Source: Orlajensenia stereocauli (GTDB lineage: Bacteria > Actinomycetota > Actinomycetes > Actinomycetales > Microbacteriaceae). From it: DNA of 64,000 bases. Location: assembly GCF_039548895.1 (NCBI RefSeq), contig NZ_JBCLVG010000001.1. The stretch is one strand, 5' to 3'. Of this stretch, positions 41,875 to 51,545 are shown in pieces. The notes under the pieces are model-generated. The model was not told the origin of the DNA and ran no database searches. It worked only from the letters and a program-made list of their open reading frames with translations. The translations under genes and the position numbers were made by a program. Position 1 is the stretch's first letter. Each line of letters begins with the position of its first letter.

Positions 41875-43569
41875 ATGGCGGAGATCGATCTGAAACCACG
41901 TTCGCGAGTAGTCACCGATGGCATCGAAGCCACCACGAGCCGCGGCATGCTGCGCGCCGTCGGCATGGGCGATGAGGACTGGGACAAGCCCCAGATCGGC
42001 ATCGCGAGCTCATGGAACGAGATCACTCCATGCAACCTGAGCCTCGACAGGCTCGCGCAGGGCGCCAAGGAGGGCGTGCACTCCGGCGGGGGATACCCGC
42101 TGCAGTTCGGCACCATCTCCGTCTCCGACGGCATCTCGATGGGCCACGAGGGCATGCACTTCTCGCTGGTGTCGCGCGAGGTCATCGCCGACAGCGTCGA
42201 GGTCGTGATGAACGCCGAGCGACTCGACGGTTCGGTGCTGCTGGCCGGATGCGACAAGTCGCTGCCCGGCATGCTGATGGCCGCTGCACGCCTCGACCTC
42301 GCTTCGGTCTTCCTCTACGCGGGCTCCATCGCTCCGGGCTGGGTCAAGCTCAGCGACGGCACCGAGAAGGAGGTCACGATCATCGACTCCTTCGAGGCCG
42401 TCGGCGCCTGCAAGGCCGGCACCATGAGCGAAGAGGACCTGAAGCGCATCGAGTGCGCCATCGCGCCCGGCGAAGGCGCCTGCGGTGGCATGTACACCGC
42501 GAACACCATGGCATCCGTCGCAGAAGCCCTCGGCATGAGCCTGCCCGGCTCGGCGTCGCCGCCCTCGGCCGACCGTCGCCGCGACTACTTCGCGCACCGC
42601 TCGGGAGAGGCCGTCGTCAACATGCTGCGCCTCGGCCTCACGGCCCGCGACATCATGACCAAGAAGGCCTTCGAGAACGCCATCACCGTCGCCATGGCTC
42701 TCGGCGGCTCGACCAACGTCGTGCTGCACCTCCTGGCCATCGCGCACGAGGCCGAGGTCGAGCTCACCCTCGACGACTTCAACCGCATCGGCGACAAGGT
42801 CCCGCACCTGGCCGACATGAAGCCTTTCGGCAAGTACGTCATGAACGACGTCGACCGCCACGGCGGCATCCCGGTTCTCATGAAGGCCCTGCTCGACGCC
42901 GGGCTCATCCACGGCGACGCCCTCACCGTGACGGGCAAGACCGTGGCCGAGAACCTCGAGGCGCTGAACCCCATGCCGCTCGACGGCGAGGTCATCCGGA
43001 CTCTCGACAACCCCATCCACGCCACCGGCGGCATCACGATCCTCAAGGGCACCTTCGCCCCCGAGGGCGCCGTGGTCAAGACCGCCGGGTTCGACGCCTC
43101 GGTCTTCGAGGGCCCTGCACGCGTGTTCGAACGCGAGCGTGGGGCGATGGATGCCCTCACCAACGGCGAGATCCAGGCCGGCGACGTGATCGTCATCCGC
43201 TACGAGGGTCCGAAGGGCGGCCCCGGCATGCGCGAGATGCTCGCCATCACCGCCGCCATCAAGGGCGCTGGCCTCGGAAAAGATGTACTACTCTTGACGG
43301 ACGGTCGATTCTCAGGCGGCACAACCGGACTGTGCATCGGCCACATAGCACCCGAAGCGGTGGACGCAGGTCCCATCGCCTTCGTGCGCGATGGTGATCT
43401 CATTAGGGTCGATATCGCAGCTCGCTCGCTCGACCTACTTGTCGACGAGGCTGAGCTGGTTGCTCGCCGTGAAGGCTGGGCTCCGCTTCCCCCGCGCTAC
43501 ACCCGTGGCGTCCTCGCGAAATACTCCAAGCTCGTGCACTCCGCCGCTGTCGGCGCAGTCACCGGCTGA
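41875..43569 (+). CDS. ilvD: Dihydroxy-acid dehydratase
   Basis: The 564-residue protein makes 2-keto acids for valine and isoleucine synthesis. The iron-sulphur ligands are seen as Thr-Pro-Cys-Asn, Gly-Cys-Asp-Lys-Ser and Glu-Gly-Ala-Cys-Gly-Gly-Met-Tyr-Thr-Ala-Asn-Thr-Met. Other IlvD landmarks are Gly-Ser-Thr-Asn and Thr-Asp-Gly-Arg-Phe-Ser-Gly-Gly. ATG 41875 is chosen over 41842 because the family starts there and the promoter gives a leaderless message. ilvB follows after 45 bases. Confidence 0.95.
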   Translation: MAEIDLKPRSRVVTDGIEATTSRGMLRAVGMGDEDWDKPQIGIASSWNEITPCNLSLDRLAQGAKEGVHSGGGYPLQFGTISVSDGISMGHEGMHFSLVSREVIADSVEVVMNAERLDGSVLLAGCDKSLPGMLMAAARLDLASVFLYAGSIAPGWVKLSDGTEKEVTIIDSFEAVGACKAGTMSEEDLKRIECAIAPGEGACGGMYTANTMASVAEALGMSLPGSASPPSADRRRDYFAHRSGEAVVNMLRLGLTARDIMTKKAFENAITVAMALGGSTNVVLHLLAIAHEAEVELTLDDFNRIGDKVPHLADMKPFGKYVMNDVDRHGGIPVLMKALLDAGLIHGDALTVTGKTVAENLEALNPMPLDGEVIRTLDNPIHATGGITILKGTFAPEGAVVKTAGFDASVFEGPARVFERERGAMDALTNGEIQAGDVIVIRYEGPKGGPGMREMLAITAAIKGAGLGKDVLLLTDGRFSGGTTGLCIGHIAPEAVDAGPIAFVRDGDLIRVDIAARSLDLLVDEAELVARREGWAPLPPRYTRGVLAKYSKLVHSAAVGAVTG

Positions 43570-43614
43570 GTCTCGCGCCAGATCATCCATACGCAATCAA
43601 GGGACCACACACGC

Positions 43615-45417
43615 ATGTCCACGGAAACCTTCCCCGTGCCATCGCCCGCTGCCCCCTCTCAGAAGGGGCCTGAACTGCTGACCGGGGCCCAGGCCGTCGT
43701 CCGCACGCTCGAGCTGCTCGGCATCACCGACGTCTTCGGTCTGCCCGGCGGCGCCATCCTCCCGGTCTACGACCCGTTGATGGACTCCACCAAGCTCCGC
43801 CACATCCTCGTGCGGCACGAGCAGGGTGCCGGCCACGCGGCCGAGGGCTACGCATCGTCGAGCAACAAGCTCGGCGTCTGCATCGCCACCTCGGGCCCGG
43901 GAGCGACGAACCTCGTCACGGCCATCGCCGACGCCCACATGGACTCGGTGCCGGTTCTGGCCATCACCGGCCAGGTCTTCTCGACCCTCATGGGAACGGA
44001 TGCCTTCCAGGAGGCCGACATCGTGGGCATCACGATGCCGATCACCAAGCACTCCTTCCTGGTGACGGATGCCACGGACATCCCGTCGACGATCGCCGCG
44101 GCGATGCACATCGCCACGACGGGCCGCCCCGGCCCGGTGCTCGTCGACATCACCAAGGACGCCCAGCAGGCGACGGTGCCGTTCATCTGGCCGCCCAAGG
44201 TCGACCTGCCCGGCTACCGTCCGGTCATGAAGGCGCACGGCAAGCAGATCCACGCCGCGGCCCAGCTCTTCGCCGAGGCGAAGAAGCCCGTGCTGTACGT
44301 GGGTGGCGGAGTCATCAGGTCGAAGGCATCCGAGGAGCTCCTCGCCCTCGCCGAGACCACCGGCGCCCCCGTCGTCACGACGCTCATGGCCCGTGGCGCG
44401 TTCCCCGACTCGCACCCGCAGCACCTCGGCATGCCCGGCATGCACGGCACGGTTCCCGCCGTGCTCGCACTGCAGGAGGCCGACCTGCTCATCTCGCTCG
44501 GAGCACGCTTCGACGACCGCGTGACCGGCAAGGCGTCGCTGTTCGCACCGAACGCCAAGGTCGTGCACGTCGACGTCGACCCGGCCGAGATCTCGAAGAT
44601 CCGCGTGGCCGACGTTCCCATCGTGGGCGACGCGCGCGACGTGATCGTCGACCTCACCGCCGCGTACAGCGAGGCCGTGCGCGATGCTCCCGCTGACATC
44701 AAGGAGTGGTGGGAGTACCTCGATGGCCTTCGCACCGAGTTCCCGCTCGGTTACGCCCCGACCACCGACGGCGCTCTCGCACCGCAGTACGTCATCAGCC
44801 GCATCGGCGAGCTCACCGGACCGGAGGGCGTCTACGCCGCCGGCGTCGGCCAGCACCAGATGTGGGCGGCGCAGTTCATCAAGTACGAGCGCCCCAACTC
44901 CTGGCTGAACTCGGGAGGCGCCGGCACCATGGGCTACGCGGTTCCTGCCGCCATGGGCGCCAAGGTGGCCCAGCCCGATCGCCACGTGTGGGCTATCGAC
45001 GGCGACGGATGCTTCCAGATGACCAATCAGGAGCTCGCGACCTGCACGATCAACGACATCCCGATCAAGGTCGCGATCATCAACAACTCGTCGCTCGGCA
45101 TGGTGCGCCAGTGGCAGACCCTGTTCTACGAGGGCCGCTACTCGAACACCGACCTGAACACCGGTGCCGACACCATCCGCGTTCCCGACTTCGTGAAACT
45201 GGCCGAGGCCTACGGGGCTCTCGGCATCCGTGTCACGAAGGAGGAGGACGTGGATGCGGCCATCAAGCTGGCGCTGGAGACGAATGATCGCCCCGTCGTC
45301 ATCGACTTCGTCGTGAGCCGCGACTCCATGGTCTGGCCGATGGTGCCGCAGGGCGTCTCGAACAACTACGTGCAGTACGCCCGCGACCACAGCCCCGCAT
45401 TCGACGAGGAGGCGTAA
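43615..45417 (+). CDS. ilvB: Acetolactate synthase large subunit
   Basis: This 600-residue ThDP enzyme condenses pyruvate into acetolactate. Seen are the N-terminal ThDP motif with Val-Arg-His-Glu-Gln-Gly-Ala-Gly-His-Ala-Ala-Glu-Gly-Tyr and the C-terminal GDG...NN motif (Asp-Gly-Asp-Gly-Cys-Phe-Gln-Met ... Ile-Asn-Asn). It pairs with IlvN, whose gene starts four bases after the stop. Confidence 0.95.
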   Translation: MSTETFPVPSPAAPSQKGPELLTGAQAVVRTLELLGITDVFGLPGGAILPVYDPLMDSTKLRHILVRHEQGAGHAAEGYASSSNKLGVCIATSGPGATNLVTAIADAHMDSVPVLAITGQVFSTLMGTDAFQEADIVGITMPITKHSFLVTDATDIPSTIAAAMHIATTGRPGPVLVDITKDAQQATVPFIWPPKVDLPGYRPVMKAHGKQIHAAAQLFAEAKKPVLYVGGGVIRSKASEELLALAETTGAPVVTTLMARGAFPDSHPQHLGMPGMHGTVPAVLALQEADLLISLGARFDDRVTGKASLFAPNAKVVHVDVDPAEISKIRVADVPIVGDARDVIVDLTAAYSEAVRDAPADIKEWWEYLDGLRTEFPLGYAPTTDGALAPQYVISRIGELTGPEGVYAAGVGQHQMWAAQFIKYERPNSWLNSGGAGTMGYAVPAAMGAKVAQPDRHVWAIDGDGCFQMTNQELATCTINDIPIKVAIINNSSLGMVRQWQTLFYEGRYSNTDLNTGADTIRVPDFVKLAEAYGALGIRVTKEEDVDAAIKLALETNDRPVVIDFVVSRDSMVWPMVPQGVSNNYVQYARDHSPAFDEEA

Positions 45418-45421
45418 GACC

Positions 45422-45931
45422 ATGAGCACCCACGTCCTGTCCCTCCTCGTGGAGGACAAGCCCGGTCTTCTGACCCGCGTCGCCGGCCTCTTCGCCCGTC
45501 GTGGCTTCAACATCGAGAGCCTCGCCGTCGGCAAGAGCGAGATCGACGGCCTGTCGCGCATCACCGTCGTCGTCGACGTCGAGGACCTCCCGCTCGAGCA
45601 GGTCACGAAGCAGCTCAACAAGCTGATCAACGTGATCAAGATCGTCGAGCTCGACACCTCGCAGTCGGTGCAGCGCGAGCACCTGCTCATCAAGGTCCGC
45701 GTCGACAACACGACCCGCTCGCAGGTGCTCGAGGCCGTCAACCTTTTTCGGGCCCGCGTGGTCGACGTGGCGACGGACGCCCTCGTCATCGAGGTCACCG
45801 GCGACTCCGGCAAGACCAGCGCCTTCCTCAAGGTGCTCGAGCCCTACGGCATCAAGGAACTGGCCCAGTCGGGCCTCCTCGCCATCGGGCGCGGCTCGAA
45901 GTCCATCACCGAACGCGTCTTCAAGAACTAG
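45422..45931 (+). CDS. ilvN: Acetolactate synthase regulatory subunit
   Basis: The 169-residue protein has an N-terminal ACT domain (His-Val-Leu-Ser-Leu-Leu-Val-Glu-Asp-Lys-Pro-Gly-Leu-Leu-Thr-Arg-Val, about 4-76) and the usual C-terminal small-subunit domain ending with Glu-Arg-Val-Phe. It gives valine feedback control to IlvB. No attenuator is visible in the short intergenic spaces. Confidence 0.95.
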   Translation: MSTHVLSLLVEDKPGLLTRVAGLFARRGFNIESLAVGKSEIDGLSRITVVVDVEDLPLEQVTKQLNKLINVIKIVELDTSQSVQREHLLIKVRVDNTTRSQVLEAVNLFRARVVDVATDALVIEVTGDSGKTSAFLKVLEPYGIKELAQSGLLAIGRGSKSITERVFKN

Positions 45932-45974
45932 CGCTTCACGAACTAGCTGTACGAACACAAGGAGAGAAACACCA

Positions 45975-47003
45975 ATGGCTGAGATCTACTACGACAAGGA
46001 CGCCGACCTGGCGATCATCCAGGGCAAGAAGGTCGCCGTGGTCGGCTACGGCTCGCAGGGTCACGCACACGCGCAGAACCTCCGCGACTCCGGCGTCGAG
46101 GTCGTCATCGGACTCAAGGACGGCTCGAAGTCGAAGCCGAAGGCCGAAGAGGCCGGCTTCCGCGTGCTGAGCGTCGCCGAGGCGGCATCCTGGGCCGACG
46201 TCATCGTCATCCTCGCGCCCGACCAGTTCCAGCGTCACATCTACGCCGAGTCCATCAAGGACAACCTGGCCGACGGCAAGACCCTCGTCTTCGGCCACGG
46301 CTTCAACATCCGCTTCGGCTACATCGAGGCTCCCGAGGGCGTCGACGTGATCATGGTCGCTCCCAAGGGACCGGGCCACACCGTGCGTCGCGAGTACGAG
46401 GCCGGCCGTGGCGTTCCCGTCATCGTGGCCGTCGAGAAGGACGCCACCGGCAACGCCTGGCCGACGACGCTCAGCTACGCGAAGGCCATCGGAGGCCTCC
46501 GCGCCGGCGGCATCAAGACCACCTTCACCGAGGAGACCGAGACCGACCTGTTCGGTGAGCAGGCCGTTCTCTGCGGCGGTGTCTCGCAGCTCGTCCAGTA
46601 CGGCTTCGAGACCCTGACCGAGGCCGGCTACCAGCCGCAGGTCGCCTACTTCGAGGTGCTGCACGAGCTCAAGCTCATCGTCGACCTCATGTGGGAGGGC
46701 GGCATCGCCAAGCAGCGCTGGAGCGTCTCCGACACGGCCGAGTACGGCGACTACGTCTCGGGCCCCCGCGTCATCGACCCGAGCGTCAAGGAGAACATGC
46801 AGGCCGTTCTCGCCGACATCCAGTCTGGCGCCTTCGCCGAGCGCTTCATCGCGGACCAGGACGCCGGAGCCCCCGAGTTCCTCGAGCTCCGCGCCAAGGG
46901 CGAGGCTCACCCCATCGAGGCCACCGGCCGCGAGCTGCGCAAGCTGTTCGCATGGAACGCGTCGAACGACGACGACTACGTGGATGGCGAGGTCGCGCGC
47001 TAA
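45975..47003 (+). CDS. ilvC: Ketol-acid reductoisomerase, class I
   Basis: GGAGAG lies before ATG 45975. The 342-residue protein has the NADPH fold Val-Val-Gly-Tyr-Gly-Ser-Gln-Gly-His-Ala-His-Ala with Ser-Lys-Ser-Lys specificity residues, and the C-terminal knotted domain with Asp-Leu-Met-Trp-Glu-Gly-Gly and Ser-Asp-Thr-Ala-Glu-Tyr-Gly-Asp-Tyr metal ligands. It converts acetolactate to dihydroxyisovalerate, the IlvD substrate. It is the last gene of the ilv run. Confidence 0.96.
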   Translation: MAEIYYDKDADLAIIQGKKVAVVGYGSQGHAHAQNLRDSGVEVVIGLKDGSKSKPKAEEAGFRVLSVAEAASWADVIVILAPDQFQRHIYAESIKDNLADGKTLVFGHGFNIRFGYIEAPEGVDVIMVAPKGPGHTVRREYEAGRGVPVIVAVEKDATGNAWPTTLSYAKAIGGLRAGGIKTTFTEETETDLFGEQAVLCGGVSQLVQYGFETLTEAGYQPQVAYFEVLHELKLIVDLMWEGGIAKQRWSVSDTAEYGDYVSGPRVIDPSVKENMQAVLADIQSGAFAERFIADQDAGAPEFLELRAKGEAHPIEATGRELRKLFAWNASNDDDYVDGEVAR

Positions 47004-47019
47004 CGCACGGTCTCCGCTT

Positions 47020-47109
47020 CCGTTTGAAGGCATCTCCGACGGGGATGCCCGGATTTCCGGGCCTCCCCGTCGCTTTGCCTTCACATCGCGGGCGTTTGCC
47101 TTCAAACGG
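47020..47109. repeat. Nested palindrome after ilvC, probable bidirectional terminator
   Basis: Outer arms CCGTTTGAAGGCA (47020-47032) and TGCCTTCAAACGG (47097-47109) are perfect. Inside lies a second hairpin with 15-bp arms (47038-47052 and 47057-47071, one mismatch, ATTT loop). A second partial copy of the right outer arm, TTTGCCTTCA, follows the inner hairpin. It separates convergent ilvC and the SARP-like regulator. Confidence 0.7.
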
Positions 47110-47124
47110 CGGAGCGGTGCGCGG

Positions 47125-50100
47125 TCAGTCGCTGAACCCGCACGTCGATCGATAGGGCCCTAGAGCGCTCAGGTAGGTCGTCCACTCGTCCTCGGTGAGA
47201 TCACGGCCAGCGATCCGGCAGGCGAACTCGAACTGGTGCTCGGGATCGATGTCCCAGACCATAACGCCTTCGGGCATCGAGAGGGCCATCTCGAGGCCAT
47301 CGGGACGGACGACGCCGTCTGGCATCGAGATCTCGATCGGTACGCCATCGCCACCGAGCGCGGCCTGAGAGAGGGGTCGGTCGTCGGTCCTGAACGGTTC
47401 GCCGACTCGGATACCCGTCGCCGTGTCGTAGAGCGTCACGTTTCCGTCGTCCGCCGTCACCAGCAGGGTACTGGCGTCGCGACTCAGCGACGGGTTCTCG
47501 AGGCCGCCCGCCGCCCCGGGGAAGGTCCCGATCTGAGTGAGCGGATCCGTGTCGTACCGGCCCATGCTGGTGACTTCCATGCCGACGAGCTCGCCGTCGG
47601 CGATCATGACGTGGTCTTCGACCTCCGTGGGCTCGTCGTACAGGAGGCGATGATCCTCCGCGGACAGGATCGCCAGACGCCTGGTTTGTTGATCGCTCGT
47701 CGACGTGTCGTCGATCGTTCCTCCGTGCTTTTCGCCGTGGGTCACGGCGATCCGGTGTCCCTCGGGTGCGACCGAGATCCAGAATGGATATCCTTCGACT
47801 CGCCACGGCTTACCGTCCGCGTCTCCGGTCAGCGGATCGAAGTCCTGGACCGAGCCGTCGGAGAGCACCGCGTGTAGCCTCGCACCGCCGGCGGAGGGCC
47901 AGAGACTTTCGGCCGGGATGAGTTCCCCCACCTCCTTCCCGCTGTCCGCATCGACGATGCGAAAACCCCCGGTCCCGTTCACCCGTGCATAGAGCCGTCC
48001 GTCTCGCGCCCAGCCGACATCACTCACCGGCTCGTCGTATCGATACGTCACGGCGCCGGTCGCCGTGTCCACGACGACGACGTCTTCCAGGATCGGACTC
48101 CCTGTGAACCCGGCGTCGATCGTGAAGGGGAATGTGGAGGCGGCGAAGGGGGCCGTGGCGACGGATGAGCCCTCGTACGAATACGGTCCGGCCAGCATGT
48201 GGTCGCGAGCGACGAGCCGACGGCCAAGTCCGATCCCGTCGAGGTGCCATCGGGAGATGATCGGCTGGCTGCCGCTGATGGCCGTCAGGACCGCGCCGTC
48301 GGCGCTCACGTTGATCCTCCCGATGTCGCCGTAGATGGGGCCGATGTCTTCGGCGGGAATCGGCGCGCCGTCCGCGAGGTCGAAGGCTCTGATCCGCCCG
48401 AAGCGGCTCCCGCAGTAGACGCGTTGCTTCGACTCCGACAGCGCGATCCAATTGCACGCTTCCGCCGATGCCCCGAAGCCCGTCGACCACAGCACCTGGT
48501 GCGTGTCGGGTTCCAACGCCACCAGACTCAAGTCCCCCGACGCGATCACGAGTCCGGAGTCGCCGGCGGCAATGGCGGCGTGGGCAGACGATGCGGGCAC
48601 GGCCATGCTCGCCGAGATCGTCGCCGACCCCGGATCGATGACGTCCACGCGGTCGTCGAGGCGCCCGACCAGAAGTCGCCCTCGGCTGTCGAACACGAGC
48701 GCGGCGGCATGGGGGTAGATGGTCGGGAACAGGAGCGCGGTGGTCGTCTCTTCGGGGATATCGCGCGTTTGCCCGGAGGAGGTCGACACGAGCGTCACAG
48801 CACCATTACGGTAGTCGGCGACCGCGATGATCGAACCGTCGGCATTGACGGCGAGCGCACCCGTTCCGACGTCGATCCGCGTCGGACCCCCAATGCGCTC
48901 TGCGCTTTCGAGATCGAACATCACCAGGTCGGAGCGCGTCGATACTTCCACAGAAGATCGGTGGTCGGACTGCGTGTCAGCCGACCACAGAACGGCTCCG
49001 ATCCGACCGTCGCTGCTCACCCCGACGAGCGGTGGGGGAGTGTCCGGACCGGGATCGAACCCGAGGTCCAGTTCCTGTCGAACGTCTCCGGTTCCGGCAT
49101 TGCGGATTCCGGCATCCCCGGCGGTCGTGACGACGAAGACGTCGTCCGTGCCCGGGATGAGGCTTCCATAAATGCTCCCGCTCGTCGCCAGGGTGGCGGT
49201 CCCGAGGAATCCCCCTGACCCCTGAAGCACGCTCATGAGTCCCGAGCGTGTGCGCGGGTCGTCGGGCCACCGGCGGTACGCCTCGGCGGCGAGGAGGGCG
49301 GAGACATCGCGCTCCGACGTCTGCAGCGCAAGCGATGTGGCGACGAGCGCGGCGAGCGTGGCGCTGTCACGCTGCGCGCTGGCCTCCTGGGAGGACACCA
49401 CCGCCACCGAGCCGGCGCCGGCGAGCAGCACGATGAGTCCGCCCGCGACTCCGAGGAGCACTCTCAGCTGCCGGTTCTGGCGCCGGTCCTGCCGCGTGCG
49501 CGCCTCGAGCTGCTCGCGCTCCGCCGTAGCGCGGGCGGCGGAGGCGTCGAGGAAGGCCCACTCGATGTCCGTCAGGTCCCGAGACGCCGCCTCGCGCCAT
49601 TCGACGGCCGCCTGCAGGCGCACGCCGCGAAGCAGATCGTCCTCCGGATGACCCGCGGCGCTCCACGCCTCCGCGGCCGCCGCCACCGCCGTGAGGATGC
49701 GCGTGCCCTCGGCGTCCTCCTCGAGCCACGCCCGGAGACGCGGCCACGCCGTCGCGAGCGACTCGTGTGCTACCTCGACAGAGTCGGCCTGGGCGCTCAC
49801 GAGCCTCGATCGGGCGAGCATCGAGAGCACCTGCCCTCGCGCGGCATTCGCTCGGAGCGCCTTGGACGGCACCCGGCGCCGGACGGCGCTTCCGTCGGGT
49901 CCGAGCGCCACCAGTCGCAAGAGGAGCCAGCGGCACGTCACGCGTTGGTCGGGGTCCATCGACTGATACAGGCGGTCGGCCGACTGGGCGATCGCGCCCG
50001 AGATCCCGCCGGAGGCCTCGTAGCCGGCGACCGTCAGCGTCGCCCCCTCCCGGCGGAGCCACGTCTCGACGAGCGCGTGGGACAGGTGCGGGAGTGCCCC

Positions 50101-51432
50101 GGCGTCGCCTGCGGCATCCCGGAGGATGAGTTCGACGAGCCCCGACTCGAGGCGGAGCCCGGCGCGCCGGGCGGGCCCCTCGATGGCCTCGCGCAGGGCG
50201 GGGGATGCCATCGGGCCGACGAGATGGACTCCCTCGGCGACGAGGGGCGCCAGGTCGGGGTGCGCGGCGCAGTCGTCGAGGAAGTCGGAGCGCACGACGA
50301 GGACGACGGTCGTGCCCGTCACCGCCGCCTCGGCGATGGCGCGAGCGGCCGCATCGACGTCGGCCTCGCCGGCGTGGAACACCTCCTCGAATTGGTCCAC
50401 GACCACGACGTCGGTGCGCCCGGACCACGTGGCCCCGCGGATCCGCGCGTCGAGGTCGTGCTCCGGCGTGAGGATAAGGACGCGGTTGCCGCGCCGCTGG
50501 AGGGCGGGAACCACGCCGGCGCGCACGAGCGAGGATTTGCCACTGCCCGAGGCGCCCGAGACGGCGAGGAAGCGCGACCTGCCGAGTCGGGCCAGCGCAG
50601 CCTCGACGTCGGCGTCACGCCCGAAGAAGTCCTCCTCGTTCTCCACTCCGAAAGGGTGCAACCCGCGATATGGGCACTCGGCGCTTGATCGCGCTCGACT
50701 GGGTGGAGGCTGCAGCGACGCGTCCTGATGAAGAATGGCACCCTCAAGCGAAGAGAGTTCGTCACCCGGTTCGATTCCGAGCTCCTCCCCGAGGCGGGAG
50801 CGGGCCTCACGCAGGGTGGCGAGAGCGTCGGCTTGTCGACCGCTCCGGTACAGCGTCATCGCGAGGAGACCCCAACGGTGCTCGCGAAGAGGCCGGGTTC
50901 GGACGAGTCGTTCCGCATCCGGAATGACGGAGTGGATGTCGCCATCGGCGAGCCGCGCCTCGATCGCATCCTCCTCGGCCGTGGATCGGATCTCACTCAA
51001 GCGCACGGCCTCGTCGATCGCCGGAGGCCACTCGCTCAGATCCGAGTACGGGGTGCCGCGCCAGAGACTGAATGCGCGGTCGATGGCATCGATCGCCCTG
51101 GCGGGGTCGCCGTCGTCGACGTGGCTCCGTGCGCTGCCGACGAGGCTTTCGAAGCGCACCGCGTCGATCGCGTCGGGATCGACGTCGAGCCTGTAGCCGG
51201 ACGGAGTGGTGGTGACGGCGGTAGTGCCGAGAACCCGCCGGATTCGGGCTATCGAGATCTGAACCTGCTTCGACCACGTCGGCGGCGGATCGTCGCCCCA
51301 CAGTGCGTCGGCGAGTTCTGATGGAGGAACAGCGCTCCCGTGGCGGAGCGTCAGAACGCCGAGCACGGAACGCTCGCGTGGGCTGAGCCTTCCATTGCTG
51401 GCGACGACGTCACCGAGCACGTGGATCTCCAC
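47125..51432 (-). CDS. Giant SARP/BTAD-STAND regulator with membrane segment and beta-propeller
   Basis: GTG 51432 is chosen because the winged-helix domain begins there (Val-Leu-Gly-Asp-Val) and earlier starts would place the divergent operator inside the gene. Of 1435 residues, 1-75 are an OmpR/SARP DNA-binding domain, about 85-235 a BTAD helical domain, and about 255-600 an nSTAND1 ATPase (Phe-Phe-Gly-Arg; Walker A Gly-Ala-Ser-Gly-Ser-Gly-Lys-Ser-Ser at about 290; Walker B Val-Val-Val-Asp-Gln-Phe-Glu-Glu). A single membrane segment lies at about 656-679, and the rest is WD40/YVTN-like blades. The DNA-binding part would be cytoplasmic and the propeller outside, making a one-protein membrane sensor-regulator. 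Confidence 0.85.
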   Translation of the reverse strand: MEIHVLGDVVASNGRLSPRERSVLGVLTLRHGSAVPPSELADALWGDDPPPTWSKQVQISIARIRRVLGTTAVTTTPSGYRLDVDPDAIDAVRFESLVGSARSHVDDGDPARAIDAIDRAFSLWRGTPYSDLSEWPPAIDEAVRLSEIRSTAEEDAIEARLADGDIHSVIPDAERLVRTRPLREHRWGLLAMTLYRSGRQADALATLREARSRLGEELGIEPGDELSSLEGAILHQDASLQPPPSRARSSAECPYRGLHPFGVENEEDFFGRDADVEAALARLGRSRFLAVSGASGSGKSSLVRAGVVPALQRRGNRVLILTPEHDLDARIRGATWSGRTDVVVVDQFEEVFHAGEADVDAAARAIAEAAVTGTTVVLVVRSDFLDDCAAHPDLAPLVAEGVHLVGPMASPALREAIEGPARRAGLRLESGLVELILRDAAGDAGALPHLSHALVETWLRREGATLTVAGYEASGGISGAIAQSADRLYQSMDPDQRVTCRWLLLRLVALGPDGSAVRRRVPSKALRANAARGQVLSMLARSRLVSAQADSVEVAHESLATAWPRLRAWLEEDAEGTRILTAVAAAAEAWSAAGHPEDDLLRGVRLQAAVEWREAASRDLTDIEWAFLDASAARATAEREQLEARTRQDRRQNRQLRVLLGVAGGLIVLLAGAGSVAVVSSQEASAQRDSATLAALVATSLALQTSERDVSALLAAEAYRRWPDDPRTRSGLMSVLQGSGGFLGTATLATSGSIYGSLIPGTDDVFVVTTAGDAGIRNAGTGDVRQELDLGFDPGPDTPPPLVGVSSDGRIGAVLWSADTQSDHRSSVEVSTRSDLVMFDLESAERIGGPTRIDVGTGALAVNADGSIIAVADYRNGAVTLVSTSSGQTRDIPEETTTALLFPTIYPHAAALVFDSRGRLLVGRLDDRVDVIDPGSATISASMAVPASSAHAAIAAGDSGLVIASGDLSLVALEPDTHQVLWSTGFGASAEACNWIALSESKQRVYCGSRFGRIRAFDLADGAPIPAEDIGPIYGDIGRINVSADGAVLTAISGSQPIISRWHLDGIGLGRRLVARDHMLAGPYSYEGSSVATAPFAASTFPFTIDAGFTGSPILEDVVVVDTATGAVTYRYDEPVSDVGWARDGRLYARVNGTGGFRIVDADSGKEVGELIPAESLWPSAGGARLHAVLSDGSVQDFDPLTGDADGKPWRVEGYPFWISVAPEGHRIAVTHGEKHGGTIDDTSTSDQQTRRLAILSAEDHRLLYDEPTEVEDHVMIADGELVGMEVTSMGRYDTDPLTQIGTFPGAAGGLENPSLSRDASTLLVTADDGNVTLYDTATGIRVGEPFRTDDRPLSQAALGGDGVPIEISMPDGVVRPDGLEMALSMPEGVMVWDIDPEHQFEFACRIAGRDLTEDEWTTYLSALGPYRSTCGFSD

Positions 51433-51484
51433 ACCTGCAGTGTGAGCGCCCACGACCCCGGTGTCAACGACGCCGGATGCCAGT

Positions 51485-51539
51485 GGATACCGATCGGATA
51501 CCGAAGGGTGACGCATCGGATACCACTGCGTCGCATGGT
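51485..51539 (+). promoter_or_regulatory. SARP-type operator: three GGATACC heptamers, then -10 box
   Basis: GGATACC occurs at 51485, 51496 and 51518, spaced 11 and 22 bp, the periodicity of SARP binding sites. The third copy ends nine bases before CATGGT (51534-51539), a -10-like hexamer, and the lipoprotein ATG follows at 51546, so the message may be leaderless. It lies between the regulator and the gene that it probably activates. Confidence 0.65.
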
Positions 51540-51545
51540 GCAGTC

